The notes under the pieces were generated by a model. It worked only from the letters and a program-made list of their open reading frames with translations. It did no database searches and was not told where the DNA came from. This document shows, in pieces, positions 53,034 through 58,894 of a stretch of 58,894 nt of DNA (the first letter of the stretch is position 1; every line of letters starts with the position of its first letter). A program made the translations under genes and the position numbers. Origin of the DNA: Flavobacterium limicola (GTDB taxonomy: Bacteria; Bacteroidota; Bacteroidia; Flavobacteriales; Flavobacteriaceae); contig NZ_RBXA01000006.1 in the NCBI RefSeq assembly GCF_003634755.1, forward strand, positions 1-58,894. The letters are read 5' to 3'.

Positions 53034-53081
53034 AAATTCCAAAAATTGCCTATTAAATTTTAGTTCTTACTTGGAATGTCT

Positions 53082-53089
53082 TATTTTTG
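53082..53089 (+). promoter_or_regulatory. -7 element of the pdhA operon
   Basis: TATTTTTG fits TAnnTTTG, 86 bp before the pdhA ATG. A TTGG box lies too close to be the -33, so the upstream element is unclear. Confidence 0.5.
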
Positions 53090-53175
53090 CATTTCGCAAA
53101 TTTGTGGGAGGAAACTATTTTGCGTTATAGTACAAATTGATAATACAATAACACTTTAGCAAAAGAAAAATTCAG

Positions 53176-54174
53176 ATGAAAGAAGTTACAAAAGAAGTAT
53201 ATTTAAAGTGGTATGAAGATATGCTGCTTTGGAGAAAGTTTGAGGACAAACTTGCAGCATTATACATCCAACAAAAAGTTAGAGGTTTTCTACATTTATA
53301 TAATGGTCAAGAAGCAGTATTAGCTGGTGCATTGCACGCTATGGACTTGACAAAAGACAAAATGATTACTGCTTACAGAAATCACGTTCAACCAATAGGT
53401 ATGGGAGTTGATCCTAGACGCGTGATGGCCGAACTTTTAGGAAAAGTTACTGGAACTTCAAAAGGTATGGGTGGTTCCATGCACATCTTTTCAAAAGAAC
53501 ACCGTTTTTATGGTGGTCACGGAATTGTAGGAGGACAAATTCCTGTAGGTGCAGGATTAGCTTTTGCAGACAAATATTTTGAAACTGGCGGTGTTACTAT
53601 GACCTATTTTGGTGATGGTGCAGCACGTCAAGGATCTTTACACGAAGCTTTTAACATGGCTATGTTATGGAAACTTCCAGTTGTATTTATTGTTGAAAAC
53701 AATGGATATGCAATGGGAACTTCTGTAGAAAGAACAGCCAATCATACTGATATCTGGAAATTAGGTTTAGGGTACGAAATGCCATGTGGACCAGTTGACG
53801 GAATGAATCCTGTAAAAGTTGCTGAAGCAATGACTGAAGCAATTGACAGAGCACGTCGTGGAGACGGACCAACTTTCTTAGAAATGAAAACATACCGTTA
53901 TAGAGGTCACTCTATGTCGGATGCACAATTATACCGTTCGAAAGAAGAAGTAGAAGAATATAAAAAAATTGATCCAATTACTCAAGTTTTAGATGTAATT
54001 AAAGATCAAAAATATGCTACAGAAGAAGAAATCGAAGCAATAGATCAAAGAGTAAAAGATTTAGTGGAAGAATGTGTAACATTTGCCGAAGAATCTGAAT
54101 ACCCTCCTATTCAACAGCTATACGATGTAGTATACGAACAAGAGAACTATCCATTTTTACCTCATAAACTATAA
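53176..54174 (+). CDS. pdhA: Pyruvate dehydrogenase E1 alpha subunit
   Basis: This is 332 aa. TPP-binding GDGAARQGSLHEAFNMAMLW with the conserved N in VENNGYAMGTSV, and phosphorylation-loop-like YRYRGHSMSDAQLYR. It decarboxylates pyruvate together with an E1 beta subunit that is not in this window. The E2 gene follows 7 bp later. Confidence 0.95.
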   Translation: MKEVTKEVYLKWYEDMLLWRKFEDKLAALYIQQKVRGFLHLYNGQEAVLAGALHAMDLTKDKMITAYRNHVQPIGMGVDPRRVMAELLGKVTGTSKGMGGSMHIFSKEHRFYGGHGIVGGQIPVGAGLAFADKYFETGGVTMTYFGDGAARQGSLHEAFNMAMLWKLPVVFIVENNGYAMGTSVERTANHTDIWKLGLGYEMPCGPVDGMNPVKVAEAMTEAIDRARRGDGPTFLEMKTYRYRGHSMSDAQLYRSKEEVEEYKKIDPITQVLDVIKDQKYATEEEIEAIDQRVKDLVEECVTFAEESEYPPIQQLYDVVYEQENYPFLPHKL

Positions 54175-54181
54175 ATCAATT

Positions 54182-55837
54182 ATGGCAACAATAATTACAA
54201 TGCCTCGTTTGAGCGATACAATGACGGAAGGAACGGTAGCGACTTGGCTAAAAAAAGTAGGTGATAAAGTAAGTGAAGGTGATATCCTTGCAGAAATTGA
54301 AACCGATAAAGCAACAATGGAATTTGAGTCTTTCAATGAAGGAACACTTTTACACATAGGAATCCCTGCAGGTGAAACTGCACCAGTTGACTCTTTATTA
54401 GCAATTATAGGAACAGAAGGTGAAGATATTTCAGCTTTATTAGCCGGAAAACCAGCTGATGTAGCTCCAGCTAAAGAAGAAACAAAAGTTACTGAAGAAA
54501 CAGCAACTACCCCTGAAGTTACTAAAGTTGCAGCACCTGCAACAGCTTCATTACCAAAAGGAGTTGTGGTTATCACCATGCCTCGTTTGAGCGACACTAT
54601 GACCGAAGGAACTGTAGCGACTTGGTTGAAAAAAGTAGGCGATGCTGTTGCTGAAGGTGACATTCTTGCTGAAATCGAAACTGATAAAGCTACAATGGAA
54701 TTCGAATCTTTCAACGAAGGAACTTTACTATACGTAGGAATCGAAGAAGGAAATACTGCGCCAGTTGATAGCCTTTTAGCAATCATTGGACCTGCAGGAA
54801 CTGATATCAGCGGAATTGCTGAAAACTATAAAACTGGCGGAGCGCCACAAGCTGCTCCTGAAGTTGCAGAGGAAAAAGAAGTTGCTTCAACAGAAAAAGC
54901 TTCGGAACCAGTCGCTCAAGAACCATCAACTGATGGTCAAAGAATTTTAGCATCACCATTAGCAAAGAAAATTGCAAGTGACAAAGGGATCCAATTGACA
55001 CAAGTAAAAGGTTCTGGTGAAAACGGACGTATTGTAAAAAGCGATATCGAAAACTTTACCCCACAAACTGCAGCTGCTCCGGCGCCGACAACTGCAACTA
55101 CACCAGCAAAAATAGAAACTGTTGCTGCTGCAAAACCATTTGTTCCAGCAGGAGAAGTTCTCACAGAAGAAATCAAGAATTCGCAAATGCGAAAAATCAT
55201 AGCGAAGCGTTTAGCAGAATCTTTATTCACAGCTCCACATTACAATTTAGTAATTGAGGTAGCAATGGATGAAGCTATGAAATCTAGAACTATCATCAAC
55301 AGCGTTCCTGACACAAAAGTATCGTTTAACGATATGGTGATCAAAGCGTGCGCAATGGCTTTGAAAAAACATCCAAAAGTGAATTCACAATGGAGAGAAG
55401 ATTCAATTCTTATCAATCACCATGTGAACATAGGAGTTGCTGTAGCTGTTGAAGACGGATTAGTAGTTCCAGTATTACGTTTTACAGACGCTATGAGTTT
55501 ATCTCAAATTGGCGGAAGCGTAAGAGATCTTGCAGGAAGAGCTAAGAACAAAAAATTATTACCTACAGAAATGGAAGGAAGTACTTTTACAGTTTCTAAT
55601 CTAGGAATGTTTGGTATTACAGAATTCAATTCTATCATTAATCAACCCAATTCTGCAATCCTATCTGTAGGAGCTATTGTAGAAAAACCGGTTGTGAAAA
55701 ATGGCCAAATTGTTGTAGGAAATACAATGACGTTATCTTTAGCTTGCGACCACAGAACAATTGATGGCGCAACTGGAGCTCAATTTTTACAAACATTGAA
55801 ACAATTTATAGAAAACCCAGTTACGATGCTTGCGTAA
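54182..55837 (+). CDS. pdhC: Dihydrolipoamide acetyltransferase, E2 of pyruvate dehydrogenase
   Basis: This is a 551-aa E2 with two lipoyl domains (K43 and K169 in EIETDKATMEFE), a peripheral subunit-binding domain at ~255-291 (ILASPLAKKIASDKGIQLTQ) and a C-terminal catalytic domain with H524 in ACDHRTIDGATGAQ. It transfers the acetyl group to CoA. The lipoyl domains are very similar to each other, also at the DNA level. It follows pdhA after 7 bp. Confidence 0.96.
   Translation: MATIITMPRLSDTMTEGTVATWLKKVGDKVSEGDILAEIETDKATMEFESFNEGTLLHIGIPAGETAPVDSLLAIIGTEGEDISALLAGKPADVAPAKEETKVTEETATTPEVTKVAAPATASLPKGVVVITMPRLSDTMTEGTVATWLKKVGDAVAEGDILAEIETDKATMEFESFNEGTLLYVGIEEGNTAPVDSLLAIIGPAGTDISGIAENYKTGGAPQAAPEVAEEKEVASTEKASEPVAQEPSTDGQRILASPLAKKIASDKGIQLTQVKGSGENGRIVKSDIENFTPQTAAAPAPTTATTPAKIETVAAAKPFVPAGEVLTEEIKNSQMRKIIAKRLAESLFTAPHYNLVIEVAMDEAMKSRTIINSVPDTKVSFNDMVIKACAMALKKHPKVNSQWREDSILINHHVNIGVAVAVEDGLVVPVLRFTDAMSLSQIGGSVRDLAGRAKNKKLLPTEMEGSTFTVSNLGMFGITEFNSIINQPNSAILSVGAIVEKPVVKNGQIVVGNTMTLSLACDHRTIDGATGAQFLQTLKQFIENPVTMLA
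54190..54800 (+). repeat. Duplicated lipoyl-domain coding segments
   Basis: About 210 bp near 54190-54420 is repeated near 54568-54798. Both encode TMPRLSDTMTEGTVATWLKK and ETDKATMEFESFNEGTLL, with the lipoylated Lys conserved. The DNA is strongly similar, so copies may be kept alike by gene conversion. Confidence 0.85.
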
Positions 55838-55857
55838 TATCTAGGATTTTAAAACAC

Positions 55858-55896
55858 AAATCCCGTCTTGTTTCTAAAACTTGACGGGATTTTTTA
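55858..55896. terminator. Bidirectional terminator between pdhC and the glycosyltransferase
   Basis: Ten-bp stem AAATCCCGTC / GACGGGATTT, 15-nt loop, T run. The genes are convergent. Confidence 0.85.
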
Positions 55897-57135
55897 TTTA
55901 TTTTTCTCCTCAATCCAACGGGACATATATTTGGTGCTTTTCAAAGTATGATGTTGCAATATGGAACCCATAAAATTATTTAATCGATGTTGCTGTAAAT
56001 TAGAGCATAAAAATTCTATTTTAGTACTAAAGTCAGTTTCGAACAAACCTTTAGAATATCGTTTATTGACAATCTCAATTCCGTTTTTTTTGGCTTTACC
56101 CCAAATTGTTTTGTCTTGATACAATTGTACTGCTCTATCGACAAAATCAGCTACATCATCCGTAATAAAACCATTCCAAGGCAAATCACCATGCATGGAT
56201 TCTGAGCCAATGAAAGTCGTGACACTTGGCGTTCCGCATTGCATCGCTTCTAATAATTTCCCTTTAATACCTGCACCAAAACGCAAGGGAGCTAAAACCA
56301 CTAGTGCTTCCTGAACTACTTCTTGAGCATCAATCGCTCTTCCCATGATTAAAAAGCTTTCTTTCTTGTTATGTAATTGCAGTACTTTTTGTGAAGGATA
56401 AGCGCCATACACATTCAACACAGCTTCTGGCAGACTTTTTTTAATTAAAGGCCAAATTGTATCTTTTAAATATTGAACCGCATTCCAATTAGGCTCATGA
56501 AGAAAATTTCCAATAAAAACAAAGCCTTCTCGTTCTTCAAAAGTCGGCAATTCCTGCATTTGGGCACCGTCAATCGGTTCCAACAAAAAAGGCAAATAGT
56601 ACAATAAAGATGGGTCAATTTTAAATACAGACTCTAGTAATTCCATTTCAAATTCGGAAATCATCAAAGACAAATCACAACGCAAAATACTGGCAATTTC
56701 CCGTTTTGCAATCTCTTCAACAAACAAATCAGTAGTCTTAAAGAGACGGTTTTCTTTGAATGCTTTCTGGCGAGAAAATCTTAGACAATGCAAATCTTCG
56801 GTATCTAACAATCGTAACGCATCCGGACAATTTTCGGCAACGCGCCAACCAAATTGTTCTTCCATCATAAAACGATCAAACAAAACTACTGATGGATTTA
56901 ATTCTTTTATAAAAAAATCAAAACTGGAATTATTAAGTTCAATTGATTTCTTATCAACTTCGTATTCTTGTAAATCAACCATGAAATCACTGTTTTGAGC
57001 AGGGCTGGCAAACGTAACATTAAAACCTTGTGCTTTAAAAAGTGAAATCAGCTGCATCATCCTTCCTCCTGCTGCGGACGAATTAGGTTCTGGCCATACA
57101 AAACCGATAATTAAAAGCTTTTGAACTTGATTCAT
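55894..57135 (-). CDS. GT-B fold glycosyltransferase
   Basis: This is 413 aa from the ATG at 57133-57135; a TTG at 57159 would add eight residues. The N-terminal part has LLIIGFVWPEPNSSAAGGRM. The C-terminal half has the GT4/GT1 donor-site block RFGAGIKGKLLEAMQCGTPS followed by a conserved Glu-rich loop. No membrane segment. Sugar and acceptor unknown. Confidence 0.85.
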   Translation of the reverse strand: MNQVQKLLIIGFVWPEPNSSAAGGRMMQLISLFKAQGFNVTFASPAQNSDFMVDLQEYEVDKKSIELNNSSFDFFIKELNPSVVLFDRFMMEEQFGWRVAENCPDALRLLDTEDLHCLRFSRQKAFKENRLFKTTDLFVEEIAKREIASILRCDLSLMISEFEMELLESVFKIDPSLLYYLPFLLEPIDGAQMQELPTFEEREGFVFIGNFLHEPNWNAVQYLKDTIWPLIKKSLPEAVLNVYGAYPSQKVLQLHNKKESFLIMGRAIDAQEVVQEALVVLAPLRFGAGIKGKLLEAMQCGTPSVTTFIGSESMHGDLPWNGFITDDVADFVDRAVQLYQDKTIWGKAKKNGIEIVNKRYSKGLFETDFSTKIEFLCSNLQQHRLNNFMGSILQHHTLKSTKYMSRWIEEKNK

Positions 57136-57189
57136 AGTATTATAAAATTTCAATTGCAAAATAATGCTATTTTGAGTTCAATCTGGTCA

Positions 57190-57225
57190 TTTGGACAAAA
57201 AATAGATTAGAAAACACTAATTTTG
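57190..57225 (+). promoter_or_regulatory. Possible promoter of miaE
   Basis: TTTG at 57190-57193 and TAATTTTG at 57218-57225, spacer 24 bp. The -7 element lies 21 bp before the ATG. Confidence 0.5.
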
Positions 57226-57246
57226 TTCTAAATAAATTTCAGTATC

Positions 57247-57828
57247 ATGTTAGGATTAAAATTAGCCACAGACCCTCGTTGGGTAAATATAGTTGAATCG
57301 AATATAGAAGAAATCTTGACGGATCATGCTTGGTGTGAACAAAAGGCAGCATCAAATGCGATAAGCCTAGTTACTTATAACTCCGAATTAGAAGAATTAG
57401 TAACCGAAATGTTAATCATTGCAAAAGAAGAATTAGATCATTTGCAATTAGTTCATAATTTAATCAAAAGCAAAGGATTGACTTTAGGTCGAGAAAGGAA
57501 AGATCATTATGTAAATGAACTTTTTAAATTTATGAAAAAAGATGGCAGTCGAAAAGATGCTCTTTGCGATCGATTGCTGTTTTCTGCTATGATTGAAGCA
57601 AGAAGTTGCGAACGGTTTAAAGTTTTATCAGAAAACATAAAAGATATTGAACTGGCTACTTTTTACAGAGATCTAATGATTTCTGAAGCGGGGCATTACA
57701 CTACTTTTCTGGGATTTGCACGAAAATACGCTGACAATATAGATGTAGACAAACGCTGGAAGGAATGGATTGAATTTGAAACTTCGATAATCACAAACTA
57801 TGGAAAACAAGAAACTATCCACGGTTAG
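57247..57828 (+). CDS. miaE: tRNA-(ms2io6A)-hydroxylase MiaE
   Basis: This is a 193-aa ferritin-fold diiron enzyme that hydroxylates the isopentenyl group of ms2i6A37 in tRNAs. Ligands Glu and His are in IAKEELDHLQLVH, IEARSCERFKVLSE and ISEAGHYTTFLGFAR. Length is right for MiaE. Single-gene transcript. Confidence 0.93.
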   Translation: MLGLKLATDPRWVNIVESNIEEILTDHAWCEQKAASNAISLVTYNSELEELVTEMLIIAKEELDHLQLVHNLIKSKGLTLGRERKDHYVNELFKFMKKDGSRKDALCDRLLFSAMIEARSCERFKVLSENIKDIELATFYRDLMISEAGHYTTFLGFARKYADNIDVDKRWKEWIEFETSIITNYGKQETIHG

Positions 57829-57855
57829 ATAAAAAATATAATATCAAATTAAACA

Positions 57856-57887
57856 AAAACAGGATGCTTTTCGGTATCCTGTTTTTT
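57856..57887. terminator. Bidirectional terminator after miaE
   Basis: Stem AAAACAGGAT / ATCCTGTTTT, 10-nt loop, T run. It ends miaE and the OmpA-type fragment from the other side. Confidence 0.88.
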
Positions 57888-57908
57888 GTATACTCAAAAT
57901 CCAGTACA

Positions 57909-58152
57909 TTATTTTACAATCATAAACTCAGAGCGTCTATTTAAGGCGTATTCTAATTCTGTGCATTTATCTTGACAATCAATTTTTGGTAGTGATTCAC
58001 CGTATCCAGAACCTAAAATCCTGTCCGAATTGATACCTTTAGAAATAATATATGCAACAGTAGATTGCGCTCTTCTCTCGGATAAATCTAAATTATATTC
58101 ATCCGTTCCTCTGGAATCATTATGCGCTTTTACATAAATTTTGATTGCATCT
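57909..58152 (-). pseudogene. C-terminal fragment of an OmpA-domain protein
   Basis: About 80 residues match the end of OmpA/MotB peptidoglycan-binding domains: IKIYVKAHNDSRGTDEYNLD, SERRAQSTVAYIISKGINSD, and ALNRRSEFMIVK at the stop. Upstream of about 58152 the text no longer fits the domain (the usual N-half with DAxxxLD is missing), and an ISL3-like remnant begins within 100 bp. The gene appears to have lost its 5' part to an insertion. No signal peptide or barrel is left. Confidence 0.8.
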
Positions 58153-58239
58153 CTTCTTATTATGCCGTTAACGGCAAAAATTTCAATACCAACACAAAGA
58201 ATTTCCAAGTGATTTTAAAATCTGGAATCAAAAACCATA

Positions 58240-58720
58240 CGCTAAAGAATGATTCCTGGAACCAAAGCCGATACTGTAATTGCAATTATTAAAAAAATCC
58301 ATCATAAACAGCGAAAACTTGTCATGAAAATCACCTTGAATGTGGCAGGAAACATGAGTTTGATTACCAAGAAATGTCTCCCAATCTTCAAAAGAAAACA
58401 ATCTGAACCAGAACTTGCCGAACATCTTTGAAAAGACAACTGATAAAATAATTGTATCTTCCAAATTAGCCAAATGGCACGAAAAGGTAATTCAATCCAG
58501 GTTCAAGTCATTCAAAACAATATCTCGAACGACAATAAATCATTACCAAACCATATTTAACTATTTTAATAACAGAACTACCAATGCCTCTACAGAATAC
58601 TTCAATACCAAACTAAAAGTTTTTAGAAGTCAATTTTGAGGAATTAAAAATATAGAATTCTTTCTTTTCAGGCTAACCTATATTTATACTTAATTTTTAT
58701 CGCTCCACAGGTTTTGAGAT
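58240..58720 (+). pseudogene. ISL3-like transposase remnant
   Basis: Frame one reads MIPGTKADTVIAIIKKIHHK, then ITLNVAGNMSLITKKC, as in ISL3/IS204 transposases. After an internal deletion near 58385-58415, another frame reads KLAKWHEKVIQSRFKSF, TINHYQTIFNYFNNRTTNAS, then a stop and GIKNIEFFLFRLTYIYT. These are the conserved C-terminal blocks (NYFxxRxTNAxxExFNxKxKxFR and FFLFRL). The stops and missing middle show that it is dead. Family assignment is by remembered motifs, but the match is good. Confidence 0.78.
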
Positions 58721-58764
58721 AGATACAAAAAAAATATCCCAAAGTATTTTTATCGTAAAAATAA

Positions 58765-58800
58765 AAAAACTTCAGCCAGCGTTAGCCAGATGAAGTTTTT
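58765..58800 (-). terminator. Terminator of tRNA-Leu
   Basis: Ten-bp stem (58765-58774 with 58791-58800) followed on the minus strand by T-rich DNA, immediately downstream of the tRNA. Confidence 0.85.
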
Positions 58801-58802
58801 TG

Positions 58803-58888
58803 TACTCAGAGCGGGACTTGAACCCGCACGAACATTGCTGTTCACTGGATTTTAAGTCCAGCGTGTCTACCAATTTCACCATCCGAGC
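58803..58888 (-). tRNA. tRNA-Leu (anticodon UAA)
   Basis: Type II tRNA of 86 nt. Acceptor GCTCGGA pairs with TCTGAGT (two G-U), anticodon stem CTGGA/TCCAG with loop CTTAAAA reading TAA, long variable arm, T arm GCGGGTTCAAGTCCCGC. Confidence 0.97.
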
Positions 58889-58894
58889 ATTTTG

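Noticed and set aside
57909..58208. A complete small OmpA-like protein
   Set aside because: The N-terminal half of the domain and any signal peptide are absent, and the upstream text is not OmpA-like, so it is a fragment.

Overview
The window is chromosomal DNA from a Bacteroidota bacterium, most likely a Flavobacterium or a close relative. The evidence is low GC content, intergenic promoters of the TTTG-19-TAnnTTTG type, weak ribosome binding sites, and the gldJ-porU-porV-cdd-pdhA-pdhC gene order of gliding, type IX secretion (T9SS) flavobacteria. No prophage, plasmid or CRISPR array was seen. Species cannot be fixed from the sequence alone.

Layout. 1-5435 (minus strand): the N-terminal 1217 codons of a giant secreted adhesin with HYR-type repeats, a small secreted protein just upstream of it in the same transcript, and an AraC-type regulator. 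5700-11403 (mostly plus): purK-purE, an acidic orphan, an M3 oligopeptidase, a DUF2071 protein and a truncated SRPBCC gene followed by a decayed IS1182-like transposase. 12160-19030 (all minus): an accessory island with a GH25 lysozyme, three DUF2589-family proteins, a zinc-ribbon protein, a YopT-like (C58) cysteine peptidase homologue, a LytTR response regulator, a TPR histidine kinase and an orphan. Three of its genes carry the same 31-bp leader 26-27 nt before their start codons. This is the best candidate for an undescribed system. 19159-31850: a UbiA-like membrane protein, gcvP, a secreted protein, a KAS III-like ketosynthase, a methyltransferase plus GT2 pair, the MlaE/MlaF lipid transporter pair, SprT, an SDR, a GNAT, an M28 peptidase and a LysE-type protein. 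31837-37544 (minus): ATP-grasp, NRDE, DinB, DoxX, YHS and peroxiredoxin genes, a Crp/Fnr regulator with a palindrome next to it, and an acyl-CoA dehydrogenase. 38122-45436: a chalcone-isomerase-fold protein, a Glu/Leu/Phe/Val dehydrogenase, TonB convergent with ExbD-ExbB, folC, tRNA-Val(UAC) and murF. 45503-57828: gldJ divergent from porU-porV, then cdd, pdhA, the E2 gene pdhC, a glycosyltransferase and miaE. 57909-58894: an OmpA-domain fragment cut by an ISL3-like transposase remnant, then tRNA-Leu(UAA).

How it fits together. The housekeeping genes cover purine synthesis, glycine cleavage, folate, peptidoglycan and pyruvate oxidation. The surface theme is T9SS: PorU and PorV process and attach secreted cargo, GldJ supports gliding and secretion, TonB-ExbBD energises outer-membrane import, and the giant adhesin is plausible T9SS cargo, although its C-terminal sorting signal lies outside the window. 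The 12-19 kb island has its own two-component system, terminator-bounded transcripts and a shared leader, and looks like a small self-regulated module. Its function is not known to me.
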